64,000 nt of DNA, taken from contig CM114275.1 in the NCBI GenBank assembly GCA_050084515.1, positions 15,438,001 to 15,502,000 of the forward strand, in the 5' to 3' direction. Shown piece after piece: positions 12,233-24,958 of the stretch. A program made the position numbers and the translations under genes. Source of the stretch: Blasia pusilla. Its lineage: Eukaryota; Marchantiophyta; Marchantiopsida; Blasiales. Within the stretch, counting starts at the first letter, position 1. Every line of letters starts with the position of its first letter. The notes under the pieces were generated by a model. That model saw nothing but the letters and a program-made list of their open reading frames with translations. It was not told where the DNA came from and made no database searches.

Positions 12233-12244
12233 TGGTATCAGAGC
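12233..12244 (+). promoter_or_regulatory. Primer-binding site for initiator Met tRNA
   Basis: TGGTATCAGAGC follows the 5' LTR without a gap. It is the standard plant copia primer site, complementary to the 3' end of initiator methionine tRNA, where minus-strand DNA synthesis starts. Confidence 0.9.
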
Positions 12245-12749
12245 GGGAGGAGAACATCACTTGAAATTCTTGGTATTTGAAGAGAGAAGCGAGGCAAGAG
12301 AAGGAAAAAATTTCAGTTTGGGAGAAGGAAATTTTATTCAAAGCTCAGTGGGTGTAGATTTCAAGTGAAGCTTTGATGGTGATAAAACATTGGAGGCATT
12401 TTTTAGGGCTTTTCCGGTCAATTCAGCCGTAAGGGTCCGCTTCAGCTTAAATGATGCCAATGCTGGTTCTATTCGTCTTGTAGAGATCATTGATAGCTTT
12501 CCAACGTATCCAAAATCGCTTGATTCTGACACTCTGAGCTCCTACAACAGCAATTTTAGTTTATGAAAGTGCAATTGGTGAAGAAAAGTTGTGCAGTTTG
12601 CTCTCTATAGGCCAATTTCGACTAGTTCTTTCATATAGCTGATCAATTTTGGCAAATTTCAGGTCGATTTCTGTGTAGGAGTGATCTATGTGTCAATTGG
12701 AGCAGTAGAATGCTTGAAATTATATTTTTTTTGAGTGAAATCGTTTATC

Positions 12750-13750
12750 ATGAAGTATTCCTCAACAGCAATCACAGGCAAGAAGCTAGACTAGGATAAT
12801 TACAATATCTGGAAGTTTCGCATGAAATAATTTCTCATGGGTCAAGAACTATGGGAGTTTGTCAAAGGTGATGAGGCCAAGCCAGAAGGTGACTCAACAG
12901 ACTTGAATGTTCACGCTTGGAACAAACGTGCAAGGCAAGTAATCCACTACATTTCAATAACGATCAGTTCGCAAATGATAGGTTACATCCAAGATGTTGA
13001 TATTCCGAAGGAGGCCTAGGATGCATTGGAAAAGCTATTCCAGACATCTACAAAGGTCAAAAAGCTTCAATTGAAACAACAATTGAACAAAGTGAGGAAA
13101 GGATCGCAGAGCATCAATGATTATATTTTGAGTATAAGACATATTGTTGATCAGTTGAATAGCATTGGAGTAGAAGATGATGATTTGATCTTATTCACTC
13201 TTCAAGGCCTTCCAAAGGATTGCAAGTCCTTTGAGACCTCTATCTCTGTGAGAGAGAAATGTCCAACCTTTCAAGAGTTAGTTCCTCTGTTGATCAGTGA
13301 AGAGATGCGCCTAGTAGGTAGGGGTAGCTCGTCTAGTCTGCAAGAGAGTGCGCTATTTGCAGGTTATGGATCAAACAGAGGCAGGGGTCGTGGCAGAAAC
13401 TTCCGTGGTCGTGGTGGATATCAAGCATATGGAGGAAGAGGCATTCAATATAACTTCATTCAATCAACTACGAATCAGTACCAGACACAATCACATGGTG
13501 GTGATGGTGGAAACCCTTGGGGTCGAGGTCAGCAGTAGAGGGTCCTTGGATCTTGCAATTACTGTGGGATAAAGGGTCACTATGCAAAGTTTTGCTTCAA
13601 AAAGAAGGCAGATATGAGAACAAGAGCCTTACAACAACAAAACTATGTGGAGCAACAACACCAAGAGCAATACCAAGAACAGCAAGATTCACAAACGGAG
13701 CATCTCTTGGTCATAACTCATCATATGGGAGCAATGGTCAAGAAAGAATA
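12750..13750 (+). pseudogene. Copia gag with CCHC zinc knuckle
   Basis: The frame starts at the ATG at 12,750 (MKYSSTAITGKKLD). Stops interrupt it in the first 30 codons and again near 13,017 and 13,536. The body at 13,026-13,538 matches the copia gag fold (the LQLKQQLNKVRKGSQSINDY region and ILFTLQGLPKDC). A glycine/arginine-rich segment follows (GRGRGRNFRGRGG). The zinc knuckle C-N-Y-C-(x4)-H-(x4)-C lies near 13,553-13,595. It would form the particle shell and bind the RNA. It is dead as read because of the stops. Confidence 0.85.
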
Positions 13751-14096
13751 GACAGTAGATTGGTACATTGATTCCGGTGCATCAAATCACATGACCTCAC
13801 AAGCCAAATGGTTTAGTAATTTGGAGCCGGTGAAAGATCCTACAATTGTGCTCAGAGGAGATGACACTCAACATCCTATCACGCATACCGGTAAAGTTCC
13901 GATACCATCAGATGGTCTTTGTGCTCTTGGAAATGTTCTCTATGTTCCTACCATTGCAAGAAATCTGATCTCTGTAGGACACATAGTAGAACATGGTTAT
14001 CAAGTGAAGTTTAACGTAGATGGTTGTTTCATTGAAACAATGGATGACCAGACTACGATAGCCAAAGGAACTAGATCTGGCATAATGTTCAAATGA
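13751..14096 (+). pseudogene. Copia aspartic protease
   Basis: The catalytic signature WYIDSGASNHMT is at about 13,757-13,792, with active-site D-S-G. The LYVPTIARNLISVG block typical of copia proteases follows near 13,940. It would cut the polyprotein. A stop precedes it (near 13,750) and another follows at 14,094. Confidence 0.85.
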
Positions 14097-14105
14097 AATG
14101 TTTCT

Positions 14106-15158
14106 ATGCTAGAGATTCAAACAACAATATATGGTCAAATCGGCCAACAAGTCACAGATCTAAATGTGTGGCATAAAAGAATTGGACATATGAATCTTCA
14201 AAGATTACAGAGTCTTTCATCATCTAATATAGTAATAGGACTCCCTAAGTTAGTGAGTCTTGCTACGTTAGAGGTATGTTCTGCTTGCCAATTTGGAAAA
14301 CAATCTAGATTTCCTTTTCCAAAGCAAGGTAGAAGAGCATCCAAGATATTGGAGTTGATCCACAATGATGTATGGACAACATCACAACAGAGCCTTAGTG
14401 GTTGCCAGTACTTTGTTTCATTTATTGATGACTTCTCCAAGTATATATGGGTATAATTTTTGAAAGCCAAGTCAGAGGTATTCTCAGTGTTCCAAACATT
14501 CAGAGTTCTAGTAGAGAAGCAAATTGGACAACACATTCTCAAATTGCGTTGTGGTGGAGGAGGAGAGTATCTTTCAACAAAGTTTGATGACTATTTACGT
14601 CAGAATGACATCCAACATCAAGTGACTTGCCGCTACACTCCACAAAAAAATGGAGTGGCTGAGAGGAAAAATCGGCATATTGCTGAAGCAGCACGAGCTA
14701 TGCTGAATGAAAAGAACATGCCTAAGGTGTATTGGGCAGAAGTTGTAGCATGTGTAATCTTCTTAATCAACCGAACTCCAACAACAGGAGTTCATGATAA
14801 AACTCCATTCGAAGTCTTCACAGGAAGTAAACCTAATTTTTCCTTCTTGACAGTATTTGGCTGTATCTGTTATGCTCATGTTCCTTCTGAGAGACGTCAG
14901 AAATTAGACCCCAAGTCTGAAAGATGTATCTTCATTGGCTATGATGATGGAACTAAGGGATATAAGTGCTACATTCCATCCTCTAGGCAGCATATTATTA
15001 ATCGGGATGTTATCTTTGATGAGCTAAAGTCATGGTATGCTCCATCTGAGCCTATTCCACCTCTAAACTTGTCTATTGAGGAGGAGAATATGACTATAAA
15101 CCAAAAGATATTGTCTTCAACTTCCCCTAGTACTAGTGCAGGATTAAAGAGGTCCTAG
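14106..15158 (+). pseudogene. Copia integrase, catalytic Asp lost
   Basis: The GAG-pre-integrase zinc module is present (VWHKRIGHMN with its histidines, and CSACQFGK with its cysteines). The core then shows HNDVW (first catalytic Asp), FIDDFSKYIW, and NGVAERKNRH (catalytic Glu). The central signature normally reads D-x-G-G-E-Y. Here it reads LRCGGGGEY near 14,544-14,570, so the second catalytic Asp is a Gly. A stop lies at 14,456. The C-terminal part has KLDPKSERCIFIGY, common in copia integrases. It should be inactive even without the stops. Confidence 0.85.
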
Positions 15159-15175
15159 ATTCATCCATTAAATCT

Positions 15176-16780
15176 GTGAGTCCGTGGACGGGAAGAGTAC
15201 ATATTCAGTCTGTTAACACTAGTCAGAGCTCGAGTCAGGTGTTAGAGGCATCTACCTCTAAACAACAACTTCGTAGATCAAGTAGAGTTACACATCCAGT
15301 TCATAGATTCATAAATGAAGGTTTCTTTGGGACACCTCATGCATATATGATGACTACCCTTCAAGAGCAAGAGTTGAGTTGTTTTGAAGAAGCTGCGAGT
15401 AAAGTCGAGTGGATTGAAGCTATGGAGGAAGAGCTTGCTGCATTAAGCCATCAACAAACATGGGAGTTGGTTGATATACCTTATGGTAAGGAAGCTATTG
15501 GTTGCAAATGGGTTTACAAAATCAAGCGCAATTAAGATGGTACAATTATCAGATACAAAGCGAGATTGGTGGCTAAGGGCTATGCACAACAATATGGTAT
15601 CCATTATGAGGAAAAATTTAGCCTTGTTGCAAAGATGACGACTACGAGAACAATGGTTGAAGTTGTAGTAAGTAAGAAGTGGAGATTATATCACATGGAC
15701 GTCAAGAATGCCTTTTTGAATGGAGATCTATGTGAGGAGGTATATATGATTCAACCACTTGGATACGAGCATCCCAAGTTTCCATTTCGCGTATGCAGGT
15801 TGAAGAAAGCTCTATACGGGCTCAAACAAGCTCCAAAAGTTTGGTATGGCAAGATTACATATGTCCTACAAGAGTTGGGTTTTAGGGTATGTGATTTTGA
15901 CTCCTCGTTATATGTCTTGAGAGGACAAGATCATACAATTTTCATTGTGTTGTATGTTGACGATCTCTTGATTACTGGGATTATTGAAGAAAAGGTACAA
16001 CAAGTCAAGCTTAAGTTACAAGCAGAATTTGATAGGAAGGACTTGAGAGAACTCAAGTACTTCCTTGGTATTGAGTTTATCAAGGTTGGAGAGAGCATGT
16101 GGTTACTACAATAATAATGTGCTCTTTCTATGCTTTCAAAATATGGTATGACGGCTTGTAAGCTAATCACTACACCGTTGGACCAGAGCGTGAAGCTAAG
16201 AGTGGATGAAGGAGAGCTGCTTGCGGATTCCAATATGTACATGCGCATGGTTGGAAGTTTGATCTATCTAACTATAACCACACCAAATTTGAGCTATGTT
16301 GTTGGCCTAGTGAGCCAGTTTATGCAAGCACCTCGAAAACCTCACCTTGATGCTATGAGGAGGATTATGCGGTATGTGAAATTCTCTATTCAATTTGGGC
16401 TTCAATTTGAACCTTCTCTGAGTTTTCAATTACAGGGATTCACAGATGTTGATTGGGCAGGAAGCGTGTCTGATCGACACTCCACATTTGGTTATTCATT
16501 TACTTTGGGAAGCGTAACTATAAGTTGGGCTTCAAAGAAGCAACCTCTGATTGCTTTATCTTCAGAGACGAGTACAGGAGCAACCAATGCAGCATGTGAG
16601 GCGGTGTGGCTTCATCGATTACTTGTTGAGATTGGTGTTAGTAACTTAGGACCTAGTGTAATATATGCAGACAATATTAGTAGCATCAAACTTGCTAATA
16701 ACCTTGTGTTTCATGCTCGTACAAAGCATGTTGAGGTGCACTATCATTTTATCAGAGAGAAATTGATCTTGTGTATATAG
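15176..16780 (+). pseudogene. Copia reverse transcriptase and RNase H
   Basis: The RT block runs from KWVYKIKRN through LVAKGYAQQYGIHYEE, MDVKNAFLNGDL, KALYGLKQAP and the catalytic YVDD (near 15,955). The RNase H part starts near 16,130, with FTDVDWAGS, WASKKQPLIALSSE and YADNISSI. Stops at about 15,535, 16,113 and 16,780 break the frame. The RNase H glutamate region (usual SSTEAEY) is altered to SSETSTGAT. The family's role is copying the element RNA into DNA. Confidence 0.88.
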
Positions 16781-16880
16781 CTACAGATCAGCAAATTGTT
16801 GACATCTTTACAAAGGCATTGTCTAGAGATAAGTTTGAGATGTTTAGAAAGGATTTAGGCGTTAGAGATATCGTTATGAG

Positions 16881-16892
16881 CTTGAGGGGGAG
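16881..16892 (+). promoter_or_regulatory. Copia polypurine tract
   Basis: TTGAGGGGGAG directly precedes the 3' LTR. It is the expected plus-strand primer site. Confidence 0.75.
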
Positions 16893-17206
16893 TATTAAAG
16901 ATTGAGTTACAGTTAAGCTCATGAGATACCTAAACTGCTACATTTGGCACTCACACGAAGTAGGGAAGCTTAATCTTGGTTAGTCAGTTAAGCCCGATTA
17001 TCTTAACTAGGGTTAGTTAATCACAATTAGGCTAACTCGAGACAATGGTTAAGGATAGGGTTAGGGTTGCTTGTACATACCCTATATAATTGATAAGAGG
17101 AATAGCCTCCACTCATTCTCTCATTGCAAATTTTGTTCTCCATGGTGGTGTGTGTGTGTGTGAGAGCCGTTTTCCACCTATTATGGTTGTTTAGCAGTTT
17201 TCCACA
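16893..17206 (+). repeat. Copia 3' LTR
   Basis: Starts TATTAAAGATTGAG and ends TTTTCCACA. By eye about 20 differences and a 2-bp longer TG run separate it from the 5' LTR. ATCTC follows at 17,207-17,211. Confidence 0.88.
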
Positions 17207-17211
17207 ATCTC

Positions 17212-18378
17212 GACACATGAAGGGCCAATAGACACATCACAACTTCCGGGTGTTGGAATAGTTTCCTATACATCAGTAGTATATGGTGGAAAATCTAGAC
17301 CAACCTGATCTTCAATCATCACACAAGGGGTCTCAATAGGGGAAGAAAATGGGGCAGTACCCAATATACTTTTTGCTCTCTTGTTCAAGGACTTGGATAC
17401 ATGTGGAAGCCCAACCTTGGGCAAGAGTCACCTCCCATAGATCTGGTGCGCACTCTAACCTTTCTAACTTCTTCCATATGTGTCAAAATAATATGGTCCT
17501 CCCTACTCTCACCAAAATCTTCTATACTCCTTGTTGTAAGCTTCTCAACAGTACGCTTAGAAGCCAACTAACTTCGCCTCTTTGGGCGCAAAACCTGAAA
17601 GTCACTAATATCATCACATTCATCTCCTTGAGAGGTGGGAGGTGGTTTGCTAGAGCTACTCCCTATTGTAGATTTATGTACATTCCTCCTAGACCAATCT
17701 AAATCTACATCCTTCTTCTCCCTTGGGACATACTTGGAAGCTCTTTGACTTCCTCCAAGTTTCTTCCCTCCAACCATTCATTCCATTGCTGCCTAGCCAT
17801 GAAATCTGAGTACTTGGCTTGATTCCTTTCAAGCCAAGCCATTAAGTTCTGTTTCATACGAGCAATCCAAGCTTGTGTCTCCTTCAATTGCTTAGATCCC
17901 AATCTTGGATACCAAGGCACTTGGGGAGATCACACTCTATTAAAGCCAACAATGTTGGCTTCTTGAACAAGTGTGGGATGATAGGATCTCGTTCCATTAT
18001 TAACCATGTCTCAGACCAATGTTGTCTAAATCTGTATGAATTTTCCCTTTTCATCTTTTCTAAACGTCCAATAGCATCTCCTGATTTTCTCATCAAATCT
18101 TTTTCTCTCTGCTTCTCACTATTGTTCCTCTTACAACCCTTCACAGGGTCATCAGGATGCCTACTTGCATTTTCCAAAGGTACTAAGTAACTTGGGTGCA
18201 GGTGAGGGTGCTTCTTAGTCAAGTGTTGATTGCACTTTGTTTTGTTCGTAGCAGAATAAATGCGACTACAAACTAGACACATCCACTTTGTGCCATCATG
18301 CAAATACCTCCAATAGGTATTTTCCCCCAATGCAACGCCACAAACTACCCGGGTGGAAACTGAGGTCAAGGTAGCCAT
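17212..18378 (-). pseudogene. BED-type zinc-finger gene, 5' part, interrupted by copia
   Basis: The minus strand is open from the ATG at 18,378 for 164 codons. Residues 34-60 hold a BED-like finger (C-L-V-C...C-N-Q-H-(x4)-H) after a WRYLHDGTKW segment. Such fingers bind DNA and are typical of hAT-type transposases and genes derived from them. Downstream, at 17,920-17,385, further pieces lie in shifted frames: a tryptophan-rich helical segment (NLMAWLERNQAKYSDF) and a serine/lysine-rich segment with KPPPTSQGDE and an RPKRRS basic end. The segment changes frame near 17,900 and 17,760 and has a stop at 17,568. No transposase catalytic core is seen. The first exon may still be translatable, but the gene is split by the 5.3-kb insertion. 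Confidence 0.6.
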
Positions 18379-19420
18379 GGGAAAAGAAGTCCTGAAATAT
18401 ATTCAAGAAAGTATCACAAACCATGACATGAACATGTTCCAAAGGGATAAAACCTAACCAAACCCACTATTTGTGGGCAATGAAAATTCCCACTAAGTAT
18501 CTGATGTAATAGAGCCTTCCTTGAGGGGACTAGAGGGGACATCCCTAAACCATTACAGTACATAGTACTCACTCAGTGCTTTCAACTCAACCAGGACCTG
18601 GGTTCAAGAGTATAAGTCTTGACATTGGTGCATGGTGGCAAGTACTACAAATATTTGAATTTCAAGTCCCATGTCCCTTGTTGCTCCCGATGGACTACAA
18701 ATCACTTCATTTATCCTAAGTATTTCAAATGTTATGAACACAAGGTAGGCTCAGCTGAGAATATGTAGGCTGTCAGAGGACCATTATTCGATGGCATACA
18801 CATTGGCCATGTCAGGAAATGAAGTGTTTACTCTCTTCATCAAAGATTTGAGAATAGGTCGGTGATTGATGGATCAGACAAAAGATGGTGTTGTAGCCGT
18901 GGAATGGGCCAAGGATGGGCGGTCGCTATTCTACACAGAAGCTGATAATTTATTGAGGCCATGGAAGAACTGAACCTTTTCAACTACTCAGATTCAAGAT
19001 GTGTGCTCCTTTTTCTTGCAGAGTACATAGGCTTCAAAATTCGATCCTAAAGCTTTTTCTAGGAACTACACTGTCACAATTGAATGAATAAGATGGTGAA
19101 AGACTGTATTGGATGCTCAGACCTTACTCACACATGTACTTGATCAAGCCAGTGCTTCTCCATCTCAACCTTGTTGAACTAGTTTCATCGAATCCATCTG
19201 TCAGCACATTTTTGGATTGGCAGATATGACAAGCAAATAGAGGGTCTAATTTTTTATTAAGATTCCTTTTGTCCGGGTCCAACTTCCTGAAACAGTGCTT
19301 GAGTATAACTTGGAGTCAGCTAAAGCAAAGGTTCTTGATCAAGAAAAAGTGTTGGATGTTGAGTCACTCGGGTGATAAGGTTTAGCCAATTTGACGATTG
19401 AATCTTTCAGAAGGTGAGAA
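18379..19420. other. No clear gene; short decayed coding-like stretches
   Basis: Between about 18,880 and 19,390 on the plus strand some peptide-like phrases appear (for example VLDAQTLLTHVLDQ), but stops interrupt them and I recognise no family. The rest is featureless. Confidence 0.35.
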
Positions 19421-19429
19421 AGGGAGATG

Positions 19430-20306
19430 CCTCAACAACAATTTGCGTAGGTTGTCAACCTCTCACATCTCAACGCCGTAGCACTAGCCGGGACATTAGG
19501 CTTGCAAGATGTCTTCTTGGCATGGGATCTCCTACGGACTAGTCGCCATCTTTCAATTGGGAATTTGAGCCAGTTCTATAAGGGTTATTTTGTTCGAATT
19601 AAGTCGTAGGCACCCTAATTGACCGAGAGATTGTAACTCAAATCGGCGAGAGACATAATTAAAAGAACACAAGAGGTAGAGGACGCAAAGAGGATCTCCT
19701 CAAGTATGATTTAGAGCAGAATGCTTGGTGCGACATTCCAGTGCCACGCCACCGAATGGAAGACGATGTTTTTGCCATTGAGCTTGTGGAGCGCCAAGGT
19801 CGTGTTCGAATGTTTCTCATATTGATGCACTTGTTTATTTCACTATTGTGAGCTTGAAGCAGATGGCCCTTATGTCGTGTCGCCTTCAAATTGGAGGCGG
19901 AGATCAACGAGAAAATCGCTGTGACTAGATGGACTAGGCATTGGGATTTGTGTATAGGCAGGGGAGATTTGGTCTACTTGGTGCTTGTAAATGTGTGCGA
20001 TGAGGAAATTCTGGGGTACGTCCAGTGCTATGATCTTGTCATGAATTCGTGGACTAGGCTTCTACACATCGACCATGCGCGATATGCCTTTTCCGACACA
20101 TTTTCTTTTCCTTGTACACTAAAGTGCAGAGCGTTGCTTGGGCTCTTGCGGATCACAAGAATTGTTCTCTTGCAAACTATTGTCTGCTTGTCTTGTTGTC
20201 TACCCTTGCTTCAGATCTTGGGAGAGCAGATGAGAAGGTAGGATTTCTTGAAATGGGTCGTGAGTCAGATCTGCTGAACTCTGGTGGATGGCCTTCAAGG
20301 GAATAG
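19430..20306 (+). pseudogene. Kelch-repeat (F-box-like) protein fragment
   Basis: Plus-strand frames show two kelch-like blades. Near 19,696-19,815 is LKYDLEQNAWCDIPVPR followed by RMEDDVFAIELV. Near 19,970-20,100 is EILGYVQCYDLVMNSWTRL with HARYAFSDTF. The pattern of a tyrosine-aspartate, then a conserved tryptophan, then a proline-arginine is that of kelch repeats in plant F-box proteins, which select ubiquitylation substrates. A stop separates the two blades, and a frame change follows near 20,110. It is either a pseudogene or a multi-exon gene whose introns I cannot place. No F-box motif is seen. Confidence 0.45.
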
Positions 20307-20826
20307 ATGCATTGAGTGGGCTACGATGGGCACTACCCATATCAGGTAGTGCCGCTCGTATTGGTTTCTCCCAAGACCTGAGACTCTGGTGGAGACCGAG
20401 AGTATTGAGATGCACAATTGTGGACTACAATGTTACATGCCCCACTTTTTTCAAGGCCGCTTGTAAGGGAACAGAAAGTGGTTTTCTTCCGTACTAATTT
20501 TCTGTGGGATTTTCTCTTTTGCACGGGCCTTCGAAGAGAGGAAAATTTGAGGCGTAAATGTTGTGTCCAGTTTAGGTGTGACTATGTGGAGGGAAAGCTT
20601 GAAGCAGAGGGGAGGGCTGCTATTACATTGATCTATGGATCCTTCAGACCAGGCATATCTGTAACGTAATCATAAGAGTTGGGAAGTTCTTTCACGTCCA
20701 CGGCTATGGCTGCTATTGTGTCTATGGCTTGCGGAAGCACTGAACATCTTTCAACAACATCGCAACATGCAGAGAGACAGATCTGAGTCGAGCAAGCTTT
20801 GTGCGAGTCGAGCAAGGCCGCAAGAT

Positions 20827-22330
<1,504 letters not shown>

Positions 22331-24958
22331 TTGTGATCGATATCCAGGTCCATGGAAGTTCATCTGAAAGTCAGTTTTATGGGAGGGAGGACGGGGGGAT
22401 CGTGAGAAGTACAGAATTCGTGGGAGGGGAAGAGGAGAGGGAAGGAGAAAGAGCGAGTATTGGATGGGTGCAGCTGGAGAGGAGGGGGGGAATTGTGGGG
22501 GCGGCAGATCCGGAGGAGTATCAGGGAAGGAGAGGAGCGAGAGTTCCGGGAGTGGCCACATACTCGTGCTTTTCGTTTCGTCGGAGATTCAAAGCTTTAC
22601 GAAGCTTCTCTCAGAATCCTCAATGGGGAATCTCTTATTCCACACGTCGAAAAATTGGTGCCGGGGAAGCCTGGGAAGTCACGAGCCACGATTTTGCAAC
22701 TTTTTCAGATGGCAACGATGATGCTTGTAGGGTTTAGGTGAGGGGGTGCCGATTCCCGTCACCATACCTGTTAGGTGGTGCGACCGGCATCGTCGACGCC
22801 AATGCTGTGTTCCAGATCGGAGAGTGGAGAGTTCATCAAGCGTTTGTGTGTTACTTGTTTTTGATGGGCCATGGATGGTATCTGGATGCGACATTAAGAA
22901 AATTTTCATGCTCAGGTGCTCTTGTATATACCGGTTCGTTGTCGAGTTTTTTTTGTGTGGGATCGGGTGACTGAAAGCATTCGATTGCCCATGCCTGTGA
23001 TTCTCGGTTACGACGATGGCTGCCGGACTGAAAGTTCACAGATTTCTTCTTCGAAGACAGCGTGCAAATCTGTGGCTAATTCTATCGTGCTTTTGTTCTT
23101 ATCTGGGCAATGTGAGTTCCTCTAATATCGCGCCGATTTCCCTTTTGTGTGCTGCTGTTCGTTTTACGTCGAGAAGAACTATCGGATTCGGCAGGTCCGT
23201 CAAATTCCTGGTACTGCCATCCCATTCGGGATATGTCTAAGCAGGGTATGCAAGGTGCATCTGTTTATCCAAACATGGTCGCTCTATAGGTGGAAAGATA
23301 GACATGGAGGAGGGAGGGGTTGACCATAGGGGTTCGGTGCCATAGTTTTCTGTGATCACCGATGGATATCAGCATATACGGATTAACTAGTTATCGCGTG
23401 ATTTCTCCCAAATTGCTCTCTTCTGCGTCCGAGATATTCCTTTGAGATTCCTACAGCTTTTGAAGCTACTGAGCTCATCCAGGGCTCCTGGGCTCAGTCA
23501 GAGCGTTCACACATATACAGACGATGTAGAGGAACTGCCCTGGTCATTATTATCGCTAGCTACTTTCGCCAGGATTTTCTCTGCTAGTTTTCTTGGATCG
23601 TTGATTTTATGTTCCCTTGTCTCTCCCTATGATCAATATGTCGTCTACACTTCGAATATTGTCAATTTGCGCTCTTTTTATAGTTCATACTGCTGCAATT
23701 GCTGGACTGCCTCCGAAATTCACGATGTGTGCTTTGCCTAATATATTGATGCCCTCTGCTATGGAGCAAGCGTCATTGAGCTTCATCTGATTAGCTCCTT
23801 TTGCTTCAATTGTGCTGATCATGTCATGGGCAAACGCTGATGGTCTCTATCTGCTGACAGTTTTCTTCAAGTTTTTACTTTACAATTTGGACCTCTCCCA
23901 ACTATCCTGTCTTCAAGTGGTACGTGTGGTGGGGCAGAGCTGGGTGCCCTTCTATGCTCCATTATCTATGTGAGTTTGATGCAATGGAACTATCTGGATC
24001 GATCTCTTTCAGCAAAATCACTTTGGATAATCTCGTCGTTTCTTTTAGGTTGATAAACCACATGCTCAGAGTCAGGCAAATTGTGGTAAATTTGGTTACT
24101 TGAGAAATATTGCCAGACTGTCTGAACATTTGATGAGGTGCATGTGGTGACTTTGAGGGTGTAACTGATGGAGTTTCTCCTGTTCTTCTAGCACCCATCT
24201 TGCACTAGGTACTACCAAAATAGGCTAGAAATGTGCTGCCTCTTCTATAGGATGGTTTCAGAGTCAAGAAGATTTATTATCCAACTTTTGGTCTTCACTT
24301 AGATTTGGTAACTTGGTAAATTCAATTTCTAGAAACATGTCAACTGTGTTCAAGCTAAATCAATATCGGAGGAGCCATTGCTGATTTTATGCATGTTGAT
24401 AATTGCTAGTATCCCATACTAAAACCTCTTCCCCCAGCTTGTGTTTAAATGTCGTTCCCACATCCTATGTACAGGTTTTGCAATTGTACGGCAAACAGTT
24501 TTGCCTGGTTTCTCTGTTCTGCTCGAATTCCTTTTAGTGTCAGATGAAAGTGTGCAGGTATTGCCCAATGACTGTTATGGATGGAAACTCCAATATTGTT
24601 GTGCGCTGAACATTCTCTCAATTTTGTATCAATTGCAGGAGCTTTATGGCATTTCCAGATTGAGATGCATTCCAGGAATGACAGAAACCCCTCCTTTTGC
24701 TCTGAAAGGGTAAGTCACAATTCAAATTTGTTGGGAGTTGTGTACACTCCATCTAAGGAAGTTTTCTCGGCTTGATTAGATTCTGCAAAAGCCGTTTGGT
24801 GTGTGTATTCAGTGGCTATCCGCTGACATTTAGTTCTTCATGGAGAATAAACTCACCCTTAGCTTTCATTCTCTTTTACTGTCCTTCACGCAGAGCAGTT
24901 TATTGACTGGGAGGGGAATATGCTGACAGCTAACCCTCATTTTGGAAACGTTTTGCAG
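22331..24958 (+). promoter_or_regulatory. Probable promoter and spliced 5' leader of the PPR-SMR gene
   Basis: No protein family is seen in this 2.6 kb, yet it precedes an intact gene. A strong splice donor (AAAGG/GTAAGT, intron starting 24,710) and an acceptor (GTTTTGCAG ending 24,958) would remove a 249-bp intron and place the ATG at the very start of the coding exon. If the upstream exon were translated in its long frame it would meet a stop right after the junction, so it is better read as untranslated. The transcription start was not located. Confidence 0.45.

Larger units (their letters stand above)
11921..17206 (+). mobile_element. Ty1/copia LTR retrotransposon, complete in outline, non-functional
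   Basis: The 5.29-kb element has two LTRs (312 and 314 bp, about 94% alike by eye), a primer site, a polypurine tract and the copia domain order gag - protease - integrase - RT - RNase H. It is flanked by ATCTC duplications. The single polyprotein is broken by many stop codons and integrase has lost a catalytic aspartate. The LTR divergence says it is not a very recent insertion. It sits inside a BED-finger gene. Confidence 0.92.

Noticed and set aside
22333-22741. Overlapping plus-strand frames of 85-134 codons upstream of the PPR gene
   Set aside because: Three frames are open at once in a GC-rich stretch, none has a recognised domain, and they fit an untranslated leader.
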